A stretch of 35,399 nt of DNA from JBFMFR01 sp040752025 (lineage in GTDB: Bacteria > Chloroflexota > Anaerolineae > Anaerolineales > UBA4823). Location of the stretch: assembly GCA_040752025.1 (NCBI GenBank), contig JBFMFR010000066.1, forward strand, positions 1-35,399. Direction: 5' to 3'. The translations under genes and the position numbers were made by a program. The first letter of the stretch is position 1; every line of letters begins with the position of its first letter. The notes under the pieces were generated by a model, which saw only the letters and a program-made list of their open reading frames with translations, was not told the origin of the DNA and searched no databases. Below are positions 1 to 7,039 of the stretch, piece by piece.

Positions 1-83
1 TCCTCCTGCAAGCGGGCAACTTCGGCCTCGAGAAAGCCCAGTTGTTTGAGCAAGACTTCTATTTCCAACGCTTGTTCAGCCAT
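1..83 (-). CDS. 5' end of an unidentified gene (partial)
   Basis: An open frame starts with ATG at 83 on the minus strand and runs off the window edge after 27 codons. The visible residues are rich in Leu, Glu and Gln with leucines at heptad-like spacing (MAEQALEIEVLLKQLGFLEA and onward), so the N-terminus is probably a short coiled coil. Such a start is seen in some transposases and in SlyX-like or structural proteins, but nothing here decides between them. There is no Shine-Dalgarno. A TAAACT hexamer lies six bases before the ATG, which would suit a leaderless message. Function unknown. Confidence 0.45.
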   Translation of the reverse strand, partial: MAEQALEIEVLLKQLGFLEAEVARLQE

Positions 84-155
84 GCTTATAGTTTAGCAAA
101 TTTCTGGTAAGATGGGTAGGTAGTTACCCGAAAACACAAAAAACATATCATCAAA

Positions 156-182
156 CGACCCCTGGGTAAAACCCAGGGGTCG
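156..182 (-). terminator. Hairpin terminator of the secreted repeat protein gene
   Basis: A perfect 12-bp stem (CGACCCCTGGGT / ACCCAGGGGTCG) with a three-base loop lies 29 bases past the stop codon of the 212-1594 gene. Reading on the minus strand it is followed by a T-rich stretch (TTTGATGATATGTTTTTTG), so it fits a Rho-independent terminator for that gene. Confidence 0.75.
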
Positions 183-211
183 CTAGATATTCGAGTCGAG
201 ACTAAACCATG

Positions 212-1594
212 TTATTTGGGAAGAGCGTTATACTGTATCGTCCAGTCGCCCGGAATGACGAGGGAGTCTACGTAGTTACCACTACCGGTCATGCAAGCGA
301 TCAGAGCTCCCGGTGCATTCGCCGTCACAACAACACTTCCAGCATAACCCGTCGGCAAGAAAGCCTCATTGATCGTGACAATCTGGACCGAACCACCTTC
401 ATTCAGCGTCGTTGGGTGATTGTAAGCTGTATAACCTTCATACTTAACATTCAGCGTTGTTGGTGTAGAACTTACATTCATACAATTGATTGCCGTGTAC
501 CAGTTGAAGTAGTATTTCATCACCAACGGCATGGCTACTGAAGCGGCACCAGCACCGAAGCCATTATACCCACCTGACATACCGCCAGCTCCATTACCAA
601 TCGAGATAAGCAGATCCATTGCAGGCGAGGAAGTAACCGTTGCACTATACCGGCCTGAAGTAGGATGCCACGTTGGCATATAAAGCTGTTGAGAGGGCGT
701 TGCATCACTTAATACAAAGGTGTCGTTGGGTTCAGCATCGCCGTAATCCACCGTGACTGTAGTAGTGCCGCTACCGCGCTTGAGAACATTCAAACTGGAA
801 ACCCAACCGTAGTAATTTGTGCTCAGTTGAGGTACATACACCTTGCCATAACCTGACATCACGGCTTCAAAGGAGTTTGTGGCTCCTGTGGTTGGGATAT
901 TCTGGTTGTTTACCGCTACAATTGCCTGTCCACCAGTGGCAGTAATAATCGCCGAACCCTGGCATTGAGTTACACCTGTCGTAAATCCGGTAGGTGTTGT
1001 CGTCTCGAGATCCCAGGTTTGGGCCGTATTTTTCGGCAATCCTGAGCGTGTTAGCGTTCCTGTCAGACCAACAGCTCCCGGGTTTGTGCAGGTGAATGTA
1101 ACGGTAACATCCGTGGCCGCGCTACCGATATTCATAACAGTGATCATGCTGTACCAACCATAATAGTTATAGGCCATGGTCGCCAAATACATGGTTGAGG
1201 CCCCAGAAGAGAAACTATCGTAACCTCCTGCAAAGCGATTGGCACCCTCACCCGTAACAGATGCCATGGCCACTACCTTGCCGGTTGAAGAAATCAGCAC
1301 GGAATATCGGCCCGAGGCAAGCCCAGGGACATCACTAACATCGATCAAGATCGACTGTCCATCCGTCAAGGTGAACGGGTTGGCGATGGTGTTGGCGCTG
1401 TCCAAAAACGCCGGCCGGGTGGTAACGCCAGATTCATTGATGAAATCAATGGTTACTTGAACTGTCCCACCCGAAACATTCTGGACTTTGAATTCGGAGG
1501 TGTCTGTGGCACCTAGTTGGGCATATGCCGGTACAAATGGCGCAGCCACCAGGGCCAGGACAATTAAAACAGCTAAAGATTTAAAAAGCTTCAT
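212..1594 (-). CDS. Secreted repeat protein, probable cell-surface beta-sandwich protein
   Basis: 460 residues, starting at the ATG at 1594, which has an AAAGGAG ribosome site six bases upstream; the frame stays open further upstream but without such a site. Residues 1-25 form a clear Sec signal peptide (MKLFKSLAVLIVLALVAAPF, cleavage near AYA-Q). The mature part is rich in Thr, Ser, Gly and aromatics and repetitive. Three segments carry a related core (YYGWYSMITVMN, YYGWVSSLNVLK, YFNWYTAINCMN), each followed by a T/V-rich strand pair, and blocks such as GRYSVLISS / GRYSATVTS and AGGYDSF / SGGYNGF recur. This reads as about four units of roughly 100 residues of beta-sandwich type. No catalytic motif is visible. 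It lies 199 bases downstream of, and in the same direction as, the Kelch-HTH regulator. I do not recognise a named family; a surface or matrix role is inference. Confidence 0.85.
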   Translation of the reverse strand: MKLFKSLAVLIVLALVAAPFVPAYAQLGATDTSEFKVQNVSGGTVQVTIDFINESGVTTRPAFLDSANTIANPFTLTDGQSILIDVSDVPGLASGRYSVLISSTGKVVAMASVTGEGANRFAGGYDSFSSGASTMYLATMAYNYYGWYSMITVMNIGSAATDVTVTFTCTNPGAVGLTGTLTRSGLPKNTAQTWDLETTTPTGFTTGVTQCQGSAIITATGGQAIVAVNNQNIPTTGATNSFEAVMSGYGKVYVPQLSTNYYGWVSSLNVLKRGSGTTTVTVDYGDAEPNDTFVLSDATPSQQLYMPTWHPTSGRYSATVTSSPAMDLLISIGNGAGGMSGGYNGFGAGAASVAMPLVMKYYFNWYTAINCMNVSSTPTTLNVKYEGYTAYNHPTTLNEGGSVQIVTINEAFLPTGYAGSVVVTANAPGALIACMTGSGNYVDSLVIPGDWTIQYNALPK

Positions 1595-1641
1595 GGCAAA
1601 ACTCCTTTCGAACATATGGTTGTTGTTTTTCTGCTGGTTAT

Positions 1642-1670
1642 AGAATATCAGTAATGAACGCGGAATCCAA
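1642..1670 (-). promoter_or_regulatory. Candidate promoter of the secreted repeat protein
   Basis: On the minus strand TTGGAT (1670-1665), a 17-base spacer and TATTCT (1647-1642) form a sigma-70-like pair about 48 bases before the ATG at 1594. The -35 box matches the consensus poorly. The surrounding 200 bases are AT-rich and contain several CATATG/CCCATA words that could bind a regulator. Confidence 0.4.
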
Positions 1671-1793
1671 TAACCCATATGGATAATTCTGCCCATACTC
1701 CCTATGAATAACGCCGGTTTTATCCAAAATTCGGTAATACTTATGGATTAGATTCGCCTGGAAGCCTGTTTTTCGCGGCAAAAATACGTTCTG

Positions 1794-3110
1794 TTAGCGA
1801 ATGAACGGTAAAACCGAAACATAAACTACCTGCAAGGAGAATGTGTCTGCACCGGGCAGATCATCCACTTTTCCTCCAATGACATAAAGTTCGTTGCCCA
1901 GAATTACTGAACCCATATCCGACCATACCCCTGATATAGGCGGCTGCATCACTTGCCATTCACCTGTGTAAGTCGAATAGACTTGAACAGGCACAGGGTA
2001 GTCACTTGCCCCTCTTCCACCTACGATGTAGATTACATCCAAGACACTAGCCGCTCCCATTCCATAAAGTCCTTCCGGCATCGTTATCTGATCAGACCAT
2101 GGAGTTTGGGGGCTATTTTCCAAGCTGGGTGTATAAACTTCCATCAAATCCAGAACTTTTCCCTTGTCACCTAATCCTCCAAGTAAGAATACCTTGCCAC
2201 TTACTACAACTGCACTAGCATACGCCCGCGGAAAAGATAGCTCTGTTCCGCTGCTCCAGCTATTCATATCTGGATCGTAGATCAAAACCGTCGAAAGATA
2301 TTCTTTCCCATCCCATCCCCCAAACAAATACAATTTACCTTCAAACTCTACCAATGCATAGGCACTAAGTTTTTCAGGTAGAGGCTCACCTCGCGTCCAA
2401 CGATCCTGATCTGGATCGTAAATTTCTAAGACATCCGTCGCTTCTCCCGACGCCAACCGCCCACCGGGCACATAGATCTTGCCACCAATCACAGCTGCTT
2501 GAACATCAGCCACCGCGACTGGTATTTCAGCCAAGCTTCTCCATCGATTTTCGATTGGGTCATATCTCACTAACTCGCCAGTAACGCCCTGATTATTTTG
2601 CCCTCCCAGAACATAGATTTGATTCTCATAAACAATGCTAGCAAATCCATAACGTTCTACTGGCATTGGAGCCCATGATTCCCAGGATACAGCTGCTTGA
2701 CTTGTAGGAACACCCGGTGTCTTTCGAGTGAACCACCATACCATAGATAAGCCTATGATGAGAATGAATATACCGACAGCAATCAGAAGCCCCTGCCGAG
2801 GTTTAGGTTTATAACCAACGCTTGGAAATTTCGTGGAGATATCTGTTTCTAAATTATCCACTGTCGATTCAATCTCGCCACTTTGGGCGACTTGCGAAGG
2901 ACCAGGGATTATACCCGCATTTACTGCGAACATCGCTGCTTCAGTTCGTGATTGCACCCCAATTTTGTCAAAAATATTGCGCAAATGAACTTTTACAGTG
3001 TTGGCACTGATATATAGCTGGCTAGCAATTTCTTTGTTGCTGGCCCCGGTTGCCACCAACTGCAAAATCTCTAGTTCTCGTTCGCTTAGCTTGTGCGCAC
3101 TTGTCTCCAT
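1794..3110 (-). CDS. Membrane-spanning LuxR-type HTH regulator with external Kelch propeller
   Basis: 438 residues from the ATG at 3110; a TTG three codons upstream is possible but sits inside the candidate -10 box. Residues about 8-65 are a canonical LuxR/GerE helix-turn-helix (LSERELEILQLVATGASNKE, then the recognition helix around ISANTVKVHLRNIF). A charged linker follows, then one hydrophobic helix at about 108-127 (LLIAVGIFILIIGLSMVWWF). The rest is six Kelch blades, each marked by a strand ending in GG (IYVLGG, IYVPGG, LYLFGG, VFLLGG, IYIVGG, LYVIGG) and a conserved Y/W pair. The layout predicts DNA-binding inside and a complete six-blade propeller outside. This would be a one-component sensor with no kinase or receiver domain. 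It ends in VSVLPFIR, resembling the tail of the SBBP protein at 8640. The downstream secreted repeat protein is a plausible target, by position only. Confidence 0.88.
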   Translation of the reverse strand: METSAHKLSERELEILQLVATGASNKEIASQLYISANTVKVHLRNIFDKIGVQSRTEAAMFAVNAGIIPGPSQVAQSGEIESTVDNLETDISTKFPSVGYKPKPRQGLLIAVGIFILIIGLSMVWWFTRKTPGVPTSQAAVSWESWAPMPVERYGFASIVYENQIYVLGGQNNQGVTGELVRYDPIENRWRSLAEIPVAVADVQAAVIGGKIYVPGGRLASGEATDVLEIYDPDQDRWTRGEPLPEKLSAYALVEFEGKLYLFGGWDGKEYLSTVLIYDPDMNSWSSGTELSFPRAYASAVVVSGKVFLLGGLGDKGKVLDLMEVYTPSLENSPQTPWSDQITMPEGLYGMGAASVLDVIYIVGGRGASDYPVPVQVYSTYTGEWQVMQPPISGVWSDMGSVILGNELYVIGGKVDDLPGADTFSLQVVYVSVLPFIR

Positions 3111-3118
3111 TAGCTGCA

Positions 3119-3124
3119 ATTATA
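3119..3124 (-). promoter_or_regulatory. -10 box of a probably leaderless Kelch-HTH transcript
   Basis: A perfect TATAAT on the minus strand ends eight bases before the ATG at 3110, and no Shine-Dalgarno lies between. A start site at the usual distance falls on or next to the A of the ATG, so the mRNA is likely leaderless. No convincing -35 box was found. Confidence 0.5.
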
Positions 3125-3178
3125 CACCGCAGTTTTTGTAAATTGGCAGACGTAATAAACGCGAAGTCACTCACAGGG

Positions 3179-3184
3179 TATAAT
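3179..3184 (+). promoter_or_regulatory. -10 box for the sugar transferase gene
   Basis: A perfect TATAAT lies 19 bases before the ATG at 3204 in the 93-base divergent gap. No good -35 element at standard spacing is visible. Confidence 0.45.
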
Positions 3185-3203
3185 CGACTCGTATCGGAGT
3201 TCT

Positions 3204-4616
3204 ATGTTCCGTCGTTTTTCCGTCAATTTCGCCCTGCTTTCGATCGCCCTGGATGCCGTGATGGTGTGCCTGGCGCTGCTGGTGGCCACGCACCTGCGGC
3301 CCTGGTTGGGTTTCCTGCCTTTTGCGGCGGAATATCCAGGGCTGGTGGTCACGCCCTGGCCGGTTTACCTGATCTTCGCCCTGGAATGGCCGGTGATCCT
3401 GCTGGCGCTTTCGGTGTACGATGGGCGGCGCAACCTGCGGCAGATCGACGAGTTCACCAACCTGACGCTGGCTTCTTTGCTGGCAGCCGTGGCCCTGGCA
3501 GGCACGCTGTATTTGAGCTACCGCCAGGTTTCACGCCTGCTGTTTATCATGTTCGGGGTGCTGGCCTACCTGGGCATGCTGAGCTGGCGCAGAGTCGCAC
3601 GCCTGTACTGGCGCATCCAGCGCCAGAACGCGACCGGGCAGCGCCGGGTGCTGGTGGTGGGCGCAGGCCCCACCGGTCAAGAATTGGAAGAGCAAATCCT
3701 GAGCAACCCTTTCCTGGGACTGCAAGTGGTCGGCTTCCTGGATGACCACCCCGGGCCGTCTGTGCCCGAAGCGAAAATCTTGGGGCCAGTTTCAGCGATA
3801 CGGGCTGTCATCCAGACCCATAAGGTCGATGATGTCGTCATCGCCCTGCCCCAACGCGCTTACGCGCGCATCAACCAACTGGTCAGCGAACTGCACTGGC
3901 TGCCAGTGAGGGTGTGGCTGATCCCTGATTACTTCCGCCTGGCGCTGCACAAAGCCGCCATCGAAGAGTTTGCCGGCATCCCGATGATCGATTTGCGCGC
4001 CCCGGCGCTGAGCGATACACAGCGCCTGTTCAAGCGGGCTTTCGACCTGGCAGTTACCCTGCTGCTGATGCCATTCGTTTTACCCATTATGGGATTGGTG
4101 GCCTTGGCAATCTACCTGGAAAGCGGGCGGCCGGTCTTGCTGCGCCAGCAGCGGGTGGGTGAAAACGGGCGTCTTTTCTACATGTTGAAATTTCGCACGA
4201 TGGTGCCCGAGGCCGAGGCGCTGCGCCACATGGTGGAGTCTGAGGATGCCCAGGGGAATCGCATCCACAAGACGGCCAACGACCCGCGCGTGACGCGCCT
4301 GGGGAAACTGCTGCGCCACCGCAGCCTGGACGAGTACCCGCAATTCTTCAACGTTTTGCGCGGCGATATGAGCCTGGTGGGACCCAGGCCAGAACTGCCC
4401 GAACTGGTGGAGCGTTACGAGCTCTGGCAGCGCCAGCGCTTCGCCGTAGCGCCTGGCCTTACCGGCTGGTGGCAGGTCAGCGGGCGCAGCGACAAACCCA
4501 TGCACCTGAACACCGAAGATGACATTTACTACGTGCAGCACTACAGCTTCTTCCTGGACATCTATATCCTGGTGAAAACTATCGGTGTGGTGCTGCGCGG
4601 CCAGGGCGCTTATTGA
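3204..4616 (+). CDS. Polyprenyl-phosphate sugar-1-phosphate transferase (exopolysaccharide initiation)
   Basis: 470 residues; the ATG at 3204 has GGAG five bases upstream. The layout is that of the WcaJ/WbaP/CpsE group: several N-terminal membrane helices (about residues 8-28, 48-70, 85-105 and 112-128), a Rossmann-like domain (RVLVVGAGPTGQELEEQIL, about 147-270), one helix (LAVTLLLMPFVLPIMGLVAL), and the C-terminal bacterial sugar transferase domain. That domain shows its hallmarks: LKFRTMVPEAE, the basic patch TRLGKLLRHRSLDEYPQFFN, LRGDMSLVGPRPELP, and the PGLTGWWQVSGRS block. The family moves a sugar-1-phosphate (often glucose or galactose) from a nucleotide sugar onto undecaprenyl phosphate at the inner face of the membrane, the first step of capsule or exopolysaccharide synthesis. 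The sugar cannot be told from sequence. No other polysaccharide genes adjoin it; a WecG/TagA-type transferase lies 10 kb away. Confidence 0.93.
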   Translation: MFRRFSVNFALLSIALDAVMVCLALLVATHLRPWLGFLPFAAEYPGLVVTPWPVYLIFALEWPVILLALSVYDGRRNLRQIDEFTNLTLASLLAAVALAGTLYLSYRQVSRLLFIMFGVLAYLGMLSWRRVARLYWRIQRQNATGQRRVLVVGAGPTGQELEEQILSNPFLGLQVVGFLDDHPGPSVPEAKILGPVSAIRAVIQTHKVDDVVIALPQRAYARINQLVSELHWLPVRVWLIPDYFRLALHKAAIEEFAGIPMIDLRAPALSDTQRLFKRAFDLAVTLLLMPFVLPIMGLVALAIYLESGRPVLLRQQRVGENGRLFYMLKFRTMVPEAEALRHMVESEDAQGNRIHKTANDPRVTRLGKLLRHRSLDEYPQFFNVLRGDMSLVGPRPELPELVERYELWQRQRFAVAPGLTGWWQVSGRSDKPMHLNTEDDIYYVQHYSFFLDIYILVKTIGVVLRGQGAY

Positions 4617-4635
4617 AAAAACTCGCGCGGAATGC

Positions 4636-4664
4636 TGGACAAATCGTGCAGCCTCAAGTAAAAT
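4636..4664 (+). promoter_or_regulatory. Promoter of rpsT
   Basis: TGGACA (4636-4641), a 17-base spacer and TAAAAT (4659-4664) lie in the gap between the sugar transferase stop and rpsT, giving a leader of about 37 bases. Confidence 0.65.
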
Positions 4665-4707
4665 AGCATGCCGTACTCATAAGGAACGAGATTTTTGGAG
4701 GATCACA

Positions 4708-4986
4708 TTGGCTAATATCAAGTCGCAAATCAAGCGCAACAAGCAGAACGAGAAGCGCCGCGTGCGCAATCGAGTCTATCGCGGCAGCGCTCGCACGTCT
4801 ATCAAGAAAGCCCGCGCGGCTATGGAAAGTGGCGTCGTGGAAGATGCACGCCAGGCTACCCTGCTGGCGATCAGCGCCCTGGACAAAGCCGCCCAGAAGG
4901 GCATTTTGCACAAGAACAACGTCGCCCGGCGCAAGAGCCGTCTGATGAAGCGCCTGGCCGAGCTCGAAGAACAAACGGCTGCTTAG
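4708..4986 (+). CDS. rpsT: 30S ribosomal protein S20
   Basis: 92 residues starting at a TTG with GGAGG six bases upstream; no ATG in frame gives a plausible S20 start. The sequence is a typical basic, helical S20: LANIKSQIKRNKQNEKRRVR at the start, then RTSIKKARAAMESG, a central LDKAAQKGILHKNNVARRKS motif and a helical end at LMKRLAELEE. S20 binds 16S rRNA during assembly of the small subunit. It has its own promoter and a strong terminator, so it is a single-gene unit. The UUG start recalls E. coli rpsT, which also starts with UUG and is autoregulated in translation; whether that holds here is inference. Confidence 0.97.
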   Translation: MANIKSQIKRNKQNEKRRVRNRVYRGSARTSIKKARAAMESGVVEDARQATLLAISALDKAAQKGILHKNNVARRKSRLMKRLAELEEQTAA

Positions 4987-5009
4987 TCTTTTCCCCGGCA
5001 TGTACGCCA

Positions 5010-5039
5010 GCGGGAGCCTATCGATGCTCCCGCTTTTTT
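5010..5039 (+). terminator. Rho-independent terminator of rpsT
   Basis: An 8-bp perfect stem (GCGGGAGC / GCTCCCGC) with an eight-base loop is followed at once by TTTTTT, 24 bases after the rpsT stop codon. It is one of only two hairpins here with a full U-tract. Confidence 0.92.
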
Positions 5040-5123
5040 GCGTAATCAGGCATCCCGGTGCAAAAGGCCACCGTCTTCGACGGAGGTCTAATTGTAAGGA
5101 TCGCAGGTAGGAAGGTGGGCGCC

Positions 5124-6962
5124 ATGTTCAGTGCCGAGAAACAGGCCGTTGAGGCCCATATTCGTGCTTATTGCCAGGAGAACGATCTCCCTGATCCAGG
5201 TGAGATCGCCTGGATGCCCATCCCCTTTGCTGGGGACTGGGGCATTTCTACGGCGTTCTTCCAACTTGCCGCCCAGGAGGCGCGCAGCCAGACGGATCGT
5301 TCCATAAAGCGCCCCCCTGTACCCCAGCGCGCCCAGGAGATCGCCGAAGGCATCGCCGGGCGGATCGGCGCGCCAGCCGGTTTCTCGCGGGTGGAGGCGG
5401 TCAAAGGCTACCTGAACCTGTATTTTGCCACCGCCAGCTTCAGCCAGCGCGTGATCGAGGCTGTGCTGTCGCAGGGCCAGGATTACGGGCGCGGCGCGCC
5501 CAAGAGCGAGCGCGTCATGGTGGAATACGCCCAGCCCAACACCCACCATTCATTCCACATCGGCCATTACCGCAACACCGTTCTGGGCGAGGCGCTGGCC
5601 CGCCTGGTTGAATTTGCCGGCTTCGAAACCATCCGCGCCTCGTACCCTGGCGATATCGGCCTGGGTGTGATCACAGTGGTGTGGATCTACGATAAATTCT
5701 ACCGCGGCCAGGAACCACAGGGTGTGCACGCCCGCGGCCAATGGCTGGCAAAATTGTACGTTGAGGCCACCAACCTGCTCGAAGCCAAAGAAGGCGAAAC
5801 ACCTGATGAAGCCGAACAGCGCCAGGCTTACGAGGCCGAGCGCCGCGAGCTATATCGCCGTTGGGACACAGGCGACCCGGCGGTGCGCCAACTGTGGCTG
5901 GAGACGCGCCAGTGGAGCCTGGACGAGCTTGACGCCATCCTGCGCATGATGGATGTAAAGATGGATGTATGGTTCTTCGAAAGCGAAGTCGACGAGCCCG
6001 CCAAGCAGATCGTCGAAGAATTGATCCAACTGGGCATCGCCGACGACGAGCGCCCGCAAGGAGCAGTGATCGTCAAAATCGATGAGAAACTGGGCCTGAA
6101 GAAAGAAAAATACCGCACCAACGTGATCTTGCGCAACGACGGCACCACCCTGTACCTGACCAAGGACCTGGCCCTGGCCAAGGAAAAGTTCGAGAAGTAT
6201 CATGTCGACCGCTCGATCTACGTGGTGGACGTGCGCCAGAGCCTGCATTTGCAGCAAACCTTCAAGATCCTGGAGCTGTGGGGCTTCAACCAGGCCGAAA
6301 AATGCTACCACCTGGGCTACGGCTTCGTCAGCCTGCCGGAAGGGGCCATGTCGGCCCGCCGCGGGCGCGTGGTGCTTTTTAAAGATGTGGCCGATGAGGC
6401 CACGCGGCGCGTGCTGGCTGAGATCGAGCAGAAGAACCCCGATTTGCCCCCCGAGCAGCGCCAGAAAGTGGGCGAGCAGGTAGGGCTGGGCGCGCTGGCA
6501 TATGGTATGCTCTCAGTAGATAACAACAAAGATATGGTTTTCGATGTCGAGGCGGCTTTGAACTTCGACGGCCATACCGGGCCGTACATCCAGAACGCGC
6601 ACGTGCGCGCCAACAGCATCCTGAGAAAGGCCGGCATCGAATCGATTCAGGCGTACGTCGAAGGAGCAAGCCTGGCGCCCTTCGACTATCCTCTATCCAG
6701 TCAAGAGATCCAACTGATCGACTTGATCTCGCGTTTCCCGGCTGTGGTGCAGCAAGCCGCGAACGAATATCGACCGCTGGTGATGGCCAGTTACGCCTAC
6801 GATCTGGCCAACGCCTTCCACAGCTTCTACCACGCCGTGCCGGTCTTGCAGGCCGAGACGCAGGCCATCCGCCAGGCGCGCTTGCTTCTCGTGGCAGCGG
6901 CCAGGCAAACCCTGGCAAATGCCTTGTACCTGCTGGACATTGCGGCGCCAAACGTTATGTGA
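5124..6962 (+). CDS. argS: Arginyl-tRNA synthetase
   Basis: 612 residues from the ATG at 5124, which follows a purine-rich AGGAAGGTGG. The frame extends back to a GTG at 5058, just after the rpsT terminator, but those 22 codons do not resemble the family start. This class I synthetase charges tRNA-Arg. The N-terminal add-1 domain is present. The HIGH motif is at residues 145-148 (HHSFHIGHYRNTVLG). The second signature is degenerate (AMSARRG, about 408-414) with no KMSKS lysine, as in many ArgRS proteins. The C-terminal part is a typical DALR anticodon-binding domain (SYAYDLANAFHSFYHAVPVL, then the LYLLDIAAPNVM end). Length is slightly above the usual 560-600. A hairpin follows the stop, so it is probably transcribed alone. 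Confidence 0.97.
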   Translation: MFSAEKQAVEAHIRAYCQENDLPDPGEIAWMPIPFAGDWGISTAFFQLAAQEARSQTDRSIKRPPVPQRAQEIAEGIAGRIGAPAGFSRVEAVKGYLNLYFATASFSQRVIEAVLSQGQDYGRGAPKSERVMVEYAQPNTHHSFHIGHYRNTVLGEALARLVEFAGFETIRASYPGDIGLGVITVVWIYDKFYRGQEPQGVHARGQWLAKLYVEATNLLEAKEGETPDEAEQRQAYEAERRELYRRWDTGDPAVRQLWLETRQWSLDELDAILRMMDVKMDVWFFESEVDEPAKQIVEELIQLGIADDERPQGAVIVKIDEKLGLKKEKYRTNVILRNDGTTLYLTKDLALAKEKFEKYHVDRSIYVVDVRQSLHLQQTFKILELWGFNQAEKCYHLGYGFVSLPEGAMSARRGRVVLFKDVADEATRRVLAEIEQKNPDLPPEQRQKVGEQVGLGALAYGMLSVDNNKDMVFDVEAALNFDGHTGPYIQNAHVRANSILRKAGIESIQAYVEGASLAPFDYPLSSQEIQLIDLISRFPAVVQQAANEYRPLVMASYAYDLANAFHSFYHAVPVLQAETQAIRQARLLLVAAARQTLANALYLLDIAAPNVM

Positions 6963-6966
6963 ACCA

Positions 6967-6997
6967 GAGAGCAGGGGCGGCTTATGCCCCTGCTCTC
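6967..6997 (+). terminator. Hairpin after argS
   Basis: A perfect 12-bp stem (GAGAGCAGGGGC / GCCCCTGCTCTC) with a seven-base loop begins four bases past the argS stop. It is followed by TCATTTTC, a weak U-tract. Likely a terminator. Confidence 0.7.
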
Positions 6998-7039
6998 TCA
7001 TTTTCAAATCATCATCATGATAAGGAGACCCAAACATCT

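Noticed and set aside
5058..5123. GTG start for argS at 5058
   Set aside because: It lies 19 bases after the rpsT terminator and the added residues do not resemble an ArgRS N-terminus; the ATG at 5124 has a purine-rich leader and fits better.
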